Assembly (NCBI RefSeq): GCF_001202025.1
Contig: NZ_LGHS01000069.1
Location: 62,001-126,000 of the forward strand
Direction: 5' to 3'
DNA: 64,000 bases
From: Pseudorhodobacter aquimaris
Lineage (GTDB): Bacteria; Pseudomonadota; Alphaproteobacteria; Rhodobacterales; Rhodobacteraceae
This document shows positions 26,511 to 35,316 of the stretch, in pieces; the first letter of the stretch is position 1; the number at the start of each line of letters is the position of its first letter. The position numbers and the translations under genes were made by a program. Below the pieces are notes generated by a model. That model saw only the letters and a program-made list of their open reading frames with translations. It ran no database searches and was not told where the DNA came from.

Positions 26511-27743
26511 ATGGCCGAGAATGGATTGAACAGCTACATGACTGGCCCGGATGAGAGCGGCCGTTTCGGAATTTTCGGGGGACGGTTCGTTTCTGAAACC
26601 CTGATGCCGCTGATTCTGGAGCTGGAAGAGCGCTATGAATTTGCCAAGACCGACCCGACATTCTGGGCTGAGATGGATGATCTGTGGAAGCATTACGTTG
26701 GTCGCCCATCGCCGCTTTATTATGCTGAACGGCTGACCGAACATCTGGGCGGTGCCAAGGTTTATCTGAAAAGGGATGAGCTGAACCACACGGGCGCGCA
26801 TAAGATTAACAACGTCTTGGGCCAGATCATCCTTGCCCGCCGCATGGGCAAAACCCGTATTATTGCGGAAACGGGCGCGGGGCAGCACGGTGTTGCAACC
26901 GCCACGGTTTGTGCGAAATTCGGTTTGAAATGCGTGGTTTACATGGGCGCGCATGATGTCGAACGTCAGGCTCCCAACGTCTTTCGGATGCGGCTTTTGG
27001 GGGCTGAGGTGGTTCCTGTCACCTCGGGCCGTGGCACGTTGAAGGATGCGATGAATGACGCGCTGCGTGATTGGGTGACCAATGTGCGCGATACGTTTTA
27101 CTGCATCGGGACGGTGGCAGGGCCGGCCCCTTATCCTGCGATGGTGCGCGATTTCCAATCGATCATCGGCAAGGAAGTCCGTTGGCAATTGGCCGAGCAA
27201 GAGGGCGAGGGTCGCTTGCCCGATACGCTTGTCGCGGCCATTGGGGGCGGGTCCAATGCGATGGGGTTGTTCCATCCATTCCTTGATGATCCTTCGGTGA
27301 ATATCATCGGGGTTGAGGCGGGCGGCAAAGGCGTTGATGACCGGATGGAGCATTGCGCCTCTCTGACCGGTGGTCGGCCCGGTGTGCTACATGGGAACCG
27401 CACCTATCTGTTGCAGGATGACGACGGGCAGATTTTGGAAGGGTTTTCCATCAGTGCGGGCCTCGATTACCCGGGTATCGGGCCGGAACATTCCTGGCTG
27501 CATGATACGGGTCGCGCGCAATATGTGGCGATCACCGATGCCGAGGCGTTGGAGGCGTTTCAGCTTAGCTGCGCCTTGGAGGGGATTATCCCGGCGTTGG
27601 AGCCTAGCCACGCGCTGGCCCATGTGATGAAGATTGCACCGAACCTGCCTGCAGACCATATCATAGTGATGAATATGTGTGGCCGTGGCGACAAGGACAT
27701 CTTTACCGTGGCCAAACACCTTGGCTTCGACATGAAGGCCTAA
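26511..27743 (+). CDS. trpB: Tryptophan synthase beta subunit
   Basis: The enzyme joins indole to serine with PLP. The 410-residue protein has [19 protein letters not shown] at the start, the PLP lysine in [15 protein letters not shown] at about residue 100, [20 protein letters not shown] with the catalytic Glu, and the phosphate loop [20 protein letters not shown] is at the end. The start at 26511 follows AGGA by 6 bases; a TTG seven codons earlier is less likely. trpA, usually immediately downstream, is absent: the next gene is convergent. Confidence 0.97.
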   Translation: MAENGLNSYMTGPDESGRFGIFGGRFVSETLMPLILELEERYEFAKTDPTFWAEMDDLWKHYVGRPSPLYYAERLTEHLGGAKVYLKRDELNHTGAHKINNVLGQIILARRMGKTRIIAETGAGQHGVATATVCAKFGLKCVVYMGAHDVERQAPNVFRMRLLGAEVVPVTSGRGTLKDAMNDALRDWVTNVRDTFYCIGTVAGPAPYPAMVRDFQSIIGKEVRWQLAEQEGEGRLPDTLVAAIGGGSNAMGLFHPFLDDPSVNIIGVEAGGKGVDDRMEHCASLTGGRPGVLHGNRTYLLQDDDGQILEGFSISAGLDYPGIGPEHSWLHDTGRAQYVAITDAEALEAFQLSCALEGIIPALEPSHALAHVMKIAPNLPADHIIVMNMCGRGDKDIFTVAKHLGFDMKA

Positions 27744-27762
27744 GGCCCGCAGGGGTGGCGCG

Positions 27763-28161
27763 TTAAAAGCGCGGCACCTCACCATTGGGCGCGTCGTGCT
27801 GTACCAAACCATAACGCAGCCCCCGTCCGATACGATGCGCAAGGGCCGACCATTGCGCCGCTGTTTCAGGTGGCAGATGTTGGGTCAGGGTGATGTCGAA
27901 CAGTTCCAGCCAAGGTTCAAACATACCGGGGCGGACGTTTCCTGCCGCGCTGTGAACCGCCATTGGATTGCCGTGATAGCCGCGCTCCATCAAAATCGCG
28001 TTGCGCCAGAAACTGGCGATCTTCGCCTCATGCTCTGGCCAGTCGGTGACATGGGATGCAAATATGGGGCCAAGTTTGGGATGGCTGCGGATGCGCGCGT
28101 AAAAGCTGGCGACAACAAGGTCGATCTGTTCATGGGTGATGGGGAAACGCGCCAAGCTCAT
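27763..28161 (-). CDS. Group III truncated haemoglobin
   Basis: This small single-domain globin has about 132 residues from the chosen ATG; an in-frame extension to 28197 adds 12. It matches group III truncated globins: FPITHEQIDLVVASFYARIRSHPKLGPIF, then WPEHEAKIASFWRNAIL, YHGNPMAVHSAA with the proximal His, and F.PWLELF..T. These proteins bind O2, NO or peroxide; physiological roles remain poorly defined. Convergent with trpB (19 bases apart) and followed upstream by a DUF2237 gene on the same strand. Confidence 0.86.
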   Translation of the reverse strand: MSLARFPITHEQIDLVVASFYARIRSHPKLGPIFASHVTDWPEHEAKIASFWRNAILMERGYHGNPMAVHSAAGNVRPGMFEPWLELFDITLTQHLPPETAAQWSALAHRIGRGLRYGLVQHDAPNGEVPRF

Positions 28162-28214
28162 GCCATCAAGATTAGACCGCCGCGGCCCTTGCTGCAAGCG
28201 TCATGCTGCCGCAG

Positions 28215-28586
28215 CTAGTTCAATGCGTAGCTTTGCAGGATTTTCAGGGTGACCACCTCCAATGTGCGGATATGGGTGCTGGCGAGGTCTACCCGGGGCG
28301 CGGCGCCTTCTTCATGCGCTTGCAAGAAGCGCGCGGCGCAAAGACACCAGCGATCACCAGGCTTGAGGCCGGCAAAATCGAACTCGGGCCTCGGGGTGGA
28401 CAGGTCATTGCCCAGATATTTCGAAAGCGCCAGAAACTCGGCGGTCATCACGGCACAAACCGTGTGCATGCCGACATCTTCGGGGCCAGTATCACAGCAT
28501 CCGTTGCGGAAATACCCGGTCAGCGGCGCCGTGGAACATGGCGCCAACGGGCCGCCGACGACGTTGATGGATTGTGCTTTGGTCAT
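28215..28586 (-). CDS. DUF2237 family protein
   Basis: The 123-residue cytoplasmic protein carries the DUF2237 hallmarks INVVGGPLAPCSTAPLTGYFRNGCCDTGPEDVG, VCAVMTAEFL, GNDLSTPRPEFDF and LKPGDRWCLCAARF. It contains several conserved cysteines (C17, the CC pair at 30-31, then C44, C81, C83), which suggests metal or thiol chemistry, but no function is established. It lies between pth and the truncated globin gene on the same strand with gaps of 38 and 53 bases and may share a transcript with them. Confidence 0.88.
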   Translation of the reverse strand: MTKAQSINVVGGPLAPCSTAPLTGYFRNGCCDTGPEDVGMHTVCAVMTAEFLALSKYLGNDLSTPRPEFDFAGLKPGDRWCLCAARFLQAHEEGAAPRVDLASTHIRTLEVVTLKILQSYALN

Positions 28587-28624
28587 ATCGTGCCCCTTGA
28601 GATGTTTAGATAGGTCAGAATCGA

Positions 28625-29335
28625 TTAGCGAAACCTGTCAGCCAGCTTTTGCAGCGCGCTGCGGGTGTCTGTTTCCGGCGGCGCCTCGGGCTTGGCGGGT
28701 TTCGGCTCTGGCGGTTTACGAGGGGCTTTGCCTTCGGGGCGGGCCTGCCCGCTAGAGGGACGCTGGGGTGCGGTTCGCAATGCCACCGCGTTGGAAAACT
28801 TTGCGCCGTCACCGGCGGCCAATGCCTCTGCACCGTCGGACAGGCCGCGCAGCAGGTCATCCAGCCAGCCCTGATCGGCCTTGGCAAAATCATGCAGCAC
28901 GTAATTGGCCACGGCATCCTTATGCCCCGGATGGCCGATACCAAGCCGCACGCGGCCGTAAGCCTCTCCGACACAGGCATGAATTGATCGCAGCCCGTTA
29001 TGGCCCGCATGGCCGCCGCCCTGTTTCAGGCGCATCTTACCGGGGGTGAGGTCCAGCTCGTCATGAAAGACCACGACATCAGCCAGCGCGATCTTGTGAA
29101 AGGCCATTGCGGCCTGAACCGATTGCCCTGACAGGTTCATGAAGGTTTCCGGCTTCAAAAGCAGCACACGCGCGTCCCCCAGCCGCCCGTCGCAGACTAG
29201 CCCCTTGAACGCCTTTTTCCACGGGGAAAACCCATGATCGGCCGCGATCCGGTCAATCGCCATAAAGCCGATGTTATGACGGTTGCCTGCATATTTCGTG
29301 CCGGGATTGCCCAGACCGACAAAGAGTTTCATCAT
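28625..29335 (-). CDS. pth: Peptidyl-tRNA hydrolase, with C-terminal extension
   Basis: The enzyme frees tRNA from peptidyl-tRNA that drops off ribosomes. The catalytic core has FVGLGNPGTKYAGNRHNIGFMAID, with Asn10 and the catalytic His20, then LLLKPETFMNLSGQSVQ, VVFHDELDL and GGGHAGHNGLRSI with the second conserved Asn. VRLGIGHPG follows. At 236 residues it exceeds the usual 190 or so; the extra 45 residues at the C-terminus are rich in Pro, Lys, Ala and Glu and look disordered. It is downstream of rplY, a common pairing, but a terminator lies between them. Confidence 0.96.
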   Translation of the reverse strand: MMKLFVGLGNPGTKYAGNRHNIGFMAIDRIAADHGFSPWKKAFKGLVCDGRLGDARVLLLKPETFMNLSGQSVQAAMAFHKIALADVVVFHDELDLTPGKMRLKQGGGHAGHNGLRSIHACVGEAYGRVRLGIGHPGHKDAVANYVLHDFAKADQGWLDDLLRGLSDGAEALAAGDGAKFSNAVALRTAPQRPSSGQARPEGKAPRKPPEPKPAKPEAPPETDTRSALQKLADRFR

Positions 29336-29386
29336 GCGATCCTTGTTGTTGCCAAGCTGTCTATAACAGCCACCGCGCGAAAAGCA

Positions 29387-29418
29387 AAAGACGCGGCAGG
29401 TTGCCCCGCCGCGTCTTT
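29387..29418 (-). terminator. Rho-independent terminator of rplY
   Basis: An 11-bp stem forms between AAAGACGCGGC (29387-29397) and GCCGCGTCTTT (29408-29418). Read on the minus strand it is followed by TTTGCTTTT. It begins 24 bases after the rplY stop codon and lies before pth, so pth must rely on readthrough or its own promoter. Confidence 0.8.
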
Positions 29419-29441
29419 ATATCCGGCCCGAGGGCTGGGGA

Positions 29442-30071
29442 TTATTCTTCGGCTGCTGCCTCTTCGGCATCATCACCGTCTTCGTTGTCGCTGGACCGCA
29501 GACCCGATGGGGCCGAGATGTTCGCGATAACAAAGTTACGGTCAACCGTTGGCTTTGCGCCTTCGGGCAGCTTGATGTCGTTGATATGGACCACGTCGCC
29601 GATGTTCAGGCCGGTCAGATCAACGGTGATCTTTTCCGGAATATCGCCTGCGGTAACTTCCAGTTCAACTTCGTTGCGTACAACAACCAAGGTGCCGCCG
29701 CGCTTAAGACCGGGAGCTGCCTCATGGTTGATGAAGTCCACGTGGATGAACAGCTTGATGCGGCTGGTACGACGCAAACGCATCAGGTCGATGTGCAAAG
29801 GAAGATCTTTTACGACGTCACGCTGAACGTGACGGCAGATAACGCGCACATCTTCCTGACCTTCAACCTTGAGGTTGAACAGGGTCGAAAGGAAGCGGCC
29901 TGCTCTCAGGTGCTTGATCAAATAGTTGTATTTGATGTTCAGTGGCAGGGGGTCAGCGCCGCCACCATAAACAACTCCGGGTACCAAATGATCGCGACGA
30001 GCTTGGCGGGCGGCCCCCTTGCCTGTCCCCACGCGTGCCTCGGCTACAAGATCCGGGATCTCTTTTGCCAT
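29442..30071 (-). CDS. rplY: 50S ribosomal protein L25/general stress protein Ctc
   Basis: The 209-residue protein binds 5S rRNA. The N-terminal L25 domain begins [33 protein letters not shown]. The C-terminal TL5/Ctc beta domain has [53 protein letters not shown] and an acidic tail ([15 protein letters not shown]) typical of alphaproteobacterial forms. ATG at 30071 follows GGAG by 7 bases; the frame is open to 30134 but without a start signal. It is followed by a terminator and then pth. Confidence 0.96.
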   Translation of the reverse strand: MAKEIPDLVAEARVGTGKGAARQARRDHLVPGVVYGGGADPLPLNIKYNYLIKHLRAGRFLSTLFNLKVEGQEDVRVICRHVQRDVVKDLPLHIDLMRLRRTSRIKLFIHVDFINHEAAPGLKRGGTLVVVRNEVELEVTAGDIPEKITVDLTGLNIGDVVHINDIKLPEGAKPTVDRNFVIANISAPSGLRSSDNEDGDDAEEAAAEE

Positions 30072-30230
30072 TGTAATTCTCCATATGTTAAATCCGCCGC
30101 CCTCCAAGGGTGTGCGACGCGACTTGGGGTCCATAGCGGGGAATCGTCTGCGTTGAAAGGTGAAAAACAGCTTTAACCGTGAAAACTCGGGTCTTTTGCT
30201 ATTCTTGACGCGGATATGGGTGTTGGCGCG

Positions 30231-31397
30231 TTATTTTTCCCAATCGCCTTCGAACCCTTTGGGGATTAAAAGGTTGTGCCGCCCAAGGCCGTCAATGCTG
30301 CGTTCACCCACAAGGCCCATCGTTGTCAGCAGCTCTTTCTGGATCACCTCAAGCGATTTGGTCACGCCTGCCTCACCCATCGCGCCCAGCCCGTTGACAT
30401 AGGCACGCCCGATGTAAGTGCCCTTGGCGCCCAATGCCAGCGCCTTGAGCACATCCTGACCCGACCGGATACCGCTGTCCATATGGACCTCGATCTTGTC
30501 GCCAACAGCATCGATAATGCTGGGCAATGCTGAGATTGACGAAATGGCGCCGTCCAACTGGCGCCCGCCGTGGTTGGAAACCACAATCGCATCGGCCCCC
30601 ACCGCCAGCGCCTTGCGGGCATCATCAGCATCGAGAATCCCTTTCAGAATAATCTTGCCGCCCCACATTTCCTTGAACTTGGCAATGCGCGCCCAATCGA
30701 GCGACATATCGAACGCCTCTGCCGTCCAGGCTGCCAGATTGGTGGGGTCGGACACGCCCTTGGCGTGACCAACGATATTGCCAAAGAACCGCCGCTTGGT
30801 TTGTAGCATCCCAAGACCCCATTTCACCTTGGTCATCATATTGGCGATGGAGGCGGGCGTCAGCTTGGGCGGGGCCGACAGCCCGTTCTTGAGGTCTTTG
30901 TGACGTTGCCCGAGGATCTGCAAATCCACGGTGATGACAATGGCCGAGCAATTTGCCGCCCGCGCGCGTTCAAACAAGCGGCGCATGAAGTCATCATCCC
31001 TGAGGGTATAGACCTGAAACCAGAAGGGCTTGGTGGTGTGTTCTGCCACATCCTCGATCGAACAAATGCTCATGGTCGAAAGGGTAAAGGGCACGCCCAT
31101 TTTCTCGGCGGCCTTGGCGGCCAGAATTTCACCGTCGGCATGCTGCATTCCGGTCAACCCCACCGGCGCAAGGGCCACTGGCATCGCCACATCTTCACCG
31201 ATCATTTGGCTTTTGGTGCTGCGCCCCGACATATCGACCGCCACCCGCTGACGCAGGCGCAGCTTGGCGAAATCGGATGTGTTCTCGCGAAAGGTCTGTT
31301 CGGTGTAGCTTCCGCTTTCTGCGTAATCATAAAACATTTTCGGCGTGCGACGTTTGTGCAGGCGCTTGAGGTCATCAATGCAGGTAATGACGGGCAT
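30231..31397 (-). CDS. lldD: FMN-dependent alpha-hydroxy-acid dehydrogenase, L-lactate dehydrogenase-like
   Basis: The enzyme oxidises L-lactate (or a related 2-hydroxy acid) to the keto acid and passes electrons to the respiratory chain. The 388-residue TIM barrel shows PKMFYDYAESGSYTEQTFREN, LAPVGLTGMQHADGEILAAKAA, FWFQVYTL, the FMN lysine in GGKIILKGILDADDA and the catalytic His/Arg of VVSNHGGRQLDGA. MDSGIRSGQDVLKALALGAKGTYIGRAY completes the FMN phosphate site. The ATG follows AGGAG. A palindrome fitting a GntR-type operator lies 19 bases upstream. Specificity for lactate is likely but not certain. Confidence 0.88.
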   Translation of the reverse strand: MPVITCIDDLKRLHKRRTPKMFYDYAESGSYTEQTFRENTSDFAKLRLRQRVAVDMSGRSTKSQMIGEDVAMPVALAPVGLTGMQHADGEILAAKAAEKMGVPFTLSTMSICSIEDVAEHTTKPFWFQVYTLRDDDFMRRLFERARAANCSAIVITVDLQILGQRHKDLKNGLSAPPKLTPASIANMMTKVKWGLGMLQTKRRFFGNIVGHAKGVSDPTNLAAWTAEAFDMSLDWARIAKFKEMWGGKIILKGILDADDARKALAVGADAIVVSNHGGRQLDGAISSISALPSIIDAVGDKIEVHMDSGIRSGQDVLKALALGAKGTYIGRAYVNGLGAMGEAGVTKSLEVIQKELLTTMGLVGERSIDGLGRHNLLIPKGFEGDWEK

Positions 31398-31415
31398 GAG
31401 GGCAGCTCCTTTATG

Positions 31416-31435
31416 TGGTAAGATTTGGTTACCAA
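31416..31435 (-). promoter_or_regulatory. Candidate GntR-type operator of lldD
   Basis: TTGGT-T-ACCAA at 31425-31435 is a perfect palindrome, and an outer pair, TGGTAA (31416-31421) with TTACCA (31429-31434), forms a second overlapping palindrome. The TGGT...ACCA pattern is that of FadR-subfamily GntR regulators such as LldR and PdhR. The site sits directly upstream of the lldD ribosome-binding site. No such regulator gene is nearby, so the assignment is inference. Confidence 0.45.
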
Positions 31436-31517
31436 TCACAGCAGGGTTGCGCAACAGTTTGTGTGGCTTGGCCTCGACCCGCGTGGCTGTTAGGCTGCGA
31501 CAAAAGAGGAGGCGATT

Positions 31518-31967
31518 ATGACGCTAAATGTATATCTTGCAGGTGAGATCCACAGCAATTGGCGCGATGAGATCGCCGCGGGCTGTGAGGGTCTTGATGT
31601 TGTGTTCAGCGGTCCCGTTACCGATCATGCGGCATCGGATGATTGCGGCGTGGCCATCATGGGCGCTGAGGAGGACAAATTCTGGCATGACCACAAAGGG
31701 GCCAAGCTGAACGCGATCCGCACGCGGCACGATCTGGGGGCGGCGGATGTGGTCGTTGTGCGCTTTGGCGACAAGTACAAACAGTGGAACGCGGCATTCG
31801 ATGCGGGGCAGGCGGCGGCCCTTGGCAAGTCGCTGATCGTGCTGCACGGTGCCGATCATCAGCACGCCCTCAAAGAGGTGGACGCCGCCGCGCTGGCCGT
31901 AGTCGAACACCCCGCCCAAGTCGCCCAGATCCTGCGCTACGTGCTAAAAGGCCAGTTGCCCACTTAA
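31518..31967 (+). CDS. YtoQ family protein
   Basis: The 149-residue cytoplasmic protein matches the YtoQ family: TLNVYLAGEIHSNWRDEI at the start, then VFSGPVTDHAASDDCG, FWHDHKGAKLNAIRTRHDLGAADVVVVRFGDKYKQWNAAFDAGQAAALGKSLIVLH. The LAGEIH...ADVVVVRFG...QWN.AFDAG pattern resembles nucleoside 2-deoxyribosyltransferase-like folds, so nucleotide chemistry is possible, but no activity is known to me. Its stop overlaps the convergent YgiB-like gene by 4 bases. Confidence 0.85.
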   Translation: MTLNVYLAGEIHSNWRDEIAAGCEGLDVVFSGPVTDHAASDDCGVAIMGAEEDKFWHDHKGAKLNAIRTRHDLGAADVVVVRFGDKYKQWNAAFDAGQAAALGKSLIVLHGADHQHALKEVDAAALAVVEHPAQVAQILRYVLKGQLPT

Positions 31968-32539
31968 CCGCCCACGCTGCTACGGCCCGTGCTGGAGGAT
32001 CCGAAACCGCCGCGTGATGTGGCGGTTGCTCGGGTCATAGGGGCCTTGCCTGCGGTTGCGGCAGGCTTGGTGAACTGCGAAGTGCTGAGCTTGCCGGCCC
32101 CTGAGTTGCTGGAAAACGTGCTGGAACGCGCGGCGTTGGTATATTTCCCATCGGCGGTTTTATACATAGGCTGGCTGGCTGCCGTGCCCCGCCCGCCCAG
32201 CATGTTGCCCATCAGATAGCCCATCATTAGCGGCATGAAGATGCTGCCCGATCCGCCTTGGGCGGCGGCTTCTTCTGATCCGCAGGCCCCTTCGCCGTGC
32301 TGTTCCTCACAAACGGCAAGGCTGTCGTAACGGGGGGCGGCCTCAACGTGCAGGGCCTCGGCCTCGGCAAAGGAGGCATCGCAATCCTCGGCCGTGAACA
32401 TGCCCCCGTTTTGCGCGGCGTTGATGCAGCTGCGCAGATCAGGAAAGGCCTGCGCGTCGACCTGCTCTTCCTGACAGCCCGCAAGCGTAAAGGCGGCAGC
32501 GCCCAGAATGGTGATGGCAACGCGGCTGGAACGTTTCAT
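31964..32539 (-). CDS. DUF1190 (YgiB-like) lipoprotein
   Basis: The 191-residue protein has a lipoprotein signal (MKRSSRVAITILGAAAFTLAGC) with lipobox LAGC. The next segment, AFPDLRSCINA...FTAEDCDASFAEAEALHVEAAPRYDSLAVCEEQHG, is the DUF1190 core with conserved cysteines. It is followed by a glycine-rich membrane-like stretch (IFMPLMMGYLMGNMLGG) and a low-complexity Ser/Thr/Gly tail ending RSSVGG. It lies 49 bases downstream of the YgiC-like gene, the same pairing as ygiB-ygiC in E. coli. Function is not known. Confidence 0.85.
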   Translation of the reverse strand: MKRSSRVAITILGAAAFTLAGCQEEQVDAQAFPDLRSCINAAQNGGMFTAEDCDASFAEAEALHVEAAPRYDSLAVCEEQHGEGACGSEEAAAQGGSGSIFMPLMMGYLMGNMLGGRGTAASQPMYKTADGKYTNAARSSTFSSNSGAGKLSTSQFTKPAATAGKAPMTRATATSRGGFGSSSTGRSSVGG

Positions 32540-32588
32540 TGTGGCAAGCCTCCCTTTTCGTCAAATCCAGTTATGTATCTAGCGCAGT

Positions 32589-33815
32589 TCACACCGAAAT
32601 AAAATGCGGCTTGAAGCGCGATAGGTCTTGGGTGATCCGGGAGCGGTCCTCACGGATGCCGATCCCGGCGCAGGTCTCTCCGACAATCCATGCGCCGATC
32701 ACGGGGCGAAAGCCCTCAAACTGCGGCAGGGGGGTGTAGGCCTGAAGAATGCAGGGGTGTTCGCTGTAGGCGGTGTTCTGTGCCGCCTCCACCGTGGCGC
32801 CGTTTTTGAGGATAGAGACCGAGGCCCCCTCACGCGAAAAGATCGGCTTGCGGACATGGCCTTTGGCCAATTGGTTGGCGGCGCGGTCGAAACTTGCGGC
32901 GATATCGGGTGCGGCGGGGCCACGACCGGCCAGTGCCTCGGCGATATCGGCCGCAAAAAAGGCGGGCAGCAGGTTCGGATGGCCTTCAAACATGCTCCAG
33001 AGTACCGGCAATAGGCCCTTGTTGGACAAAAGCGCCTTCCATGCCGGTTCCAGAAACAAACAGCGCGAGCCCGCGATATGATCGGCATATTCATCGCGCA
33101 AAAGGTCTTCCCAAGGGTAGAGCTTGAACAGCACGCCGATCACACGGTCCTCGTCATCCAGAAACTGGCCGTCCTTGCTGATCGCGATTTTCTCCAGATC
33201 ACAGTAATGCGCGCCCAAGCCCGCCTCTCGCGCGGCCCAGCCCATGGCTTCTACGGTGGCGTAATCTTCGGGGTTGCCGCTGATGGCGGTGAAATGCAGA
33301 TCGCTTTCGGGTTCAAACACGGCCTTGAACCGGTCCACAAGCGCCTCATGCAGCCCGTTGAACTGGTCACAACCCGGTTCCAGCACGCCTGCGCCCAGCT
33401 GATCCTCCAGCCATTGCCATTGAAAGGCAGCACTTTCATAAAGTGAGGTCGGCGTATCTGCGTTATATTCCAACAGCTTGGCTGGTCCCTCCCCATCATA
33501 GACCAGATCGAACCGCCCGTAGATTTCAGGATCGCCGCGTTGCCAGCTTGTGGCGATCAGGTCGCGGTGCGCCTCGGGGATGGCCAGCTTTTCCATCAAT
33601 GCGTCATTGGCAAGGATATGGGCCACGGCCTCACGGCACATCGCATGCAATTCGGTGGACGGGTCCTCGATATCGGTTTCGATCTGCTCCAGCGTAAAGG
33701 CATAGGCCGAGGATTCATCCCAATAGGGTTCGCCGTGCATATCGGCAAAGCTGAAGCCGACCTCGCGGGCATGGTCGCGCCAATGGGGGCGCTCGGGCAA
33801 AGTGATTTTCTTCAT
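32589..33815 (-). CDS. Glutathionylspermidine synthase-family ATP-grasp protein (YgiC-like)
   Basis: The 408-residue protein opens with RPHWRDHAREVGFSFADMHGEPYWDES, typical of the family. It shows GRFDLVYDGEGPAKLLEYNADTPTSLYESAAFQW, then LEPAWKALLSNKGLLPVLW and PIFSREGASV with the ATP-grasp lysine/arginine region, and ends PVIGAWIVGETCAGIGIREDRSRITQDLSRFKPHFI. It corresponds to the C-terminal synthetase domain of GspSA without the amidase domain. E. coli YgiC and YjfC have no demonstrated glutathionylspermidine synthesis, so it is best described as a peptide-amine-ligase-like enzyme. It is paired with the YgiB-like lipoprotein gene. Confidence 0.88.
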   Translation of the reverse strand: MKKITLPERPHWRDHAREVGFSFADMHGEPYWDESSAYAFTLEQIETDIEDPSTELHAMCREAVAHILANDALMEKLAIPEAHRDLIATSWQRGDPEIYGRFDLVYDGEGPAKLLEYNADTPTSLYESAAFQWQWLEDQLGAGVLEPGCDQFNGLHEALVDRFKAVFEPESDLHFTAISGNPEDYATVEAMGWAAREAGLGAHYCDLEKIAISKDGQFLDDEDRVIGVLFKLYPWEDLLRDEYADHIAGSRCLFLEPAWKALLSNKGLLPVLWSMFEGHPNLLPAFFAADIAEALAGRGPAAPDIAASFDRAANQLAKGHVRKPIFSREGASVSILKNGATVEAAQNTAYSEHPCILQAYTPLPQFEGFRPVIGAWIVGETCAGIGIREDRSRITQDLSRFKPHFISV

Positions 33816-33881
33816 GTGCTGACCCCTTGGGCGTTTGTCGATGTTAAAGCGGTTTTGCGGGGGGAAGGCCAGTGCTGCGGA

Positions 33882-35276
33882 TCACCCGACCCGCGCCCAG
33901 AAGGATGATTTCCGCGCATGTTGCGATTTCAGGGATTGCAGATATTGCGCATGGTCGGGATGGGACCCGTAATCGTCAATCTCTGTATCAAGATTGGCGC
34001 AATCCGCCAGATGGCTGGCCGCATAGGCGTAGCGCGACGTGCGGGCATGTTCCAACGTGTCATTTATCATCGCCCGCAAAAGCAATACGGCGGCGCGTGG
34101 GTGGCGGGGACCAAGGGCCTCGGCCAGCGGGGTCAGAAGCGGGTAGTGCTCGCCGTTGATTTCCGTGGTGCGGGTCTCGATTATTTTCGCGGCGGTCAAC
34201 AGATCGGGCCAGTCGCGGCAAAACCGCAGCGCGACCGAGGTGTTGGGCCATGTCAGCACAAGCTCTTTGGCGCGGTCCTCGGCCTCGACATCGTCGAAAT
34301 CAGGCAGGGTTTTCAGGTAGTTGCGCAAATGCCCGCTATCGAGACGGGTGGTGAAACAGGTCCAGCGGTGGGCTTGGGCGTCCTCGCCGCGGCCAAGGGC
34401 GGTGAGACAGGCGATATAGGCGGTGTCCCATGGTTCCTGCCCGTAATCGCGCCCCGCTTGGTCGGCGTTTTCCAGGATGTCCAGCGCGGCCTTGGCATCG
34501 GTTTCAAGCATCAGCATAGCGACCTTGGCGGCGATATCCTTGCGGGTCAGCTCATCCTTGGAATATTGGGCGATATAGGCGGCCGTATCGCCCATGGAGG
34601 TGGCGATCTCTTGCAGGCAGCGTTTGACAAGCCGCGATGTTCGGGTCGTGGTCTGGCCGCTTTCCCGGCGCAATGCGCGTATAAAGGGCGGCTCTGTTTG
34701 GTCATGTGCCTCGACGGCTGCCTTTAGCTGCATCAGGCCAGCGGGCCCAAGCGTGGGGGCCAGAAGGGTGATGATGCCATCCCATTCCCCATAGGCGTTG
34801 TCTTGCAAGGCGGTCCAGATACGATCGGCCAGCGTTAGCGGCTCCAGCGCCGCGCGGGGGGCGATATCGGCGAAATGGTCGCGGGCGGTGCGAAAGACAT
34901 TGCCAACCTCGCCGCGGCTGTCATCGACGCGCGCATAGATGGATGGGGCCAGCGTCACAAAATTCCACAAAAGATCAAAGGCAGCGGAGGCATCCTCGGG
35001 GGCGATCTTGTCAAGGATCATCGACAGTTGGGTTTCAAGATCCTTGACGAAAGCCTTGCGCTTGCGCCAGCCGACAAAACTGCGGGCCTTGCGCAGGGCG
35101 ATCAGGCGTTTGCGGACCTCATGCGCCAGCTCAGCCGCGCCGAGGTTATGGCTTAGCTCCAGCCGCAGACGGCGTTTGATATCGGCGCTGCCCGTGCTGA
35201 CCTCCATCAGCAGGGCCGCCAGACTGGCCGCGCCCAGCCCCTCCAGATTGGTTTGGTTCAGGGTCTTTTTTGACAT
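33882..35276 (-). CDS. DUF6880 family protein
   Basis: The 464-residue, largely alpha-helical protein begins MSKKTLNQTNLEGLGAASLAALLMEVSTGSADIKRRLRLELS, which I recognise as the DUF6880 start. Repeated helical pairs through the rest (for example AAFDLLWNFVTLAPSIYARVDDSRGEVG and AKAALDILENADQAGRDYG) look like TPR- or HEAT-like solenoid structure. No signal peptide or membrane span. It lies 40 bases downstream of hemE on the same strand and may be cotranscribed. No function is known to me; a scaffold role is plausible. Confidence 0.75.
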   Translation of the reverse strand: MSKKTLNQTNLEGLGAASLAALLMEVSTGSADIKRRLRLELSHNLGAAELAHEVRKRLIALRKARSFVGWRKRKAFVKDLETQLSMILDKIAPEDASAAFDLLWNFVTLAPSIYARVDDSRGEVGNVFRTARDHFADIAPRAALEPLTLADRIWTALQDNAYGEWDGIITLLAPTLGPAGLMQLKAAVEAHDQTEPPFIRALRRESGQTTTRTSRLVKRCLQEIATSMGDTAAYIAQYSKDELTRKDIAAKVAMLMLETDAKAALDILENADQAGRDYGQEPWDTAYIACLTALGRGEDAQAHRWTCFTTRLDSGHLRNYLKTLPDFDDVEAEDRAKELVLTWPNTSVALRFCRDWPDLLTAAKIIETRTTEINGEHYPLLTPLAEALGPRHPRAAVLLLRAMINDTLEHARTSRYAYAASHLADCANLDTEIDDYGSHPDHAQYLQSLKSQHARKSSFWARVG

Positions 35277-35316
35277 GCGTCAACCTTGGCACCGGAAGGG
35301 AGAGAAAGAAACGTCC

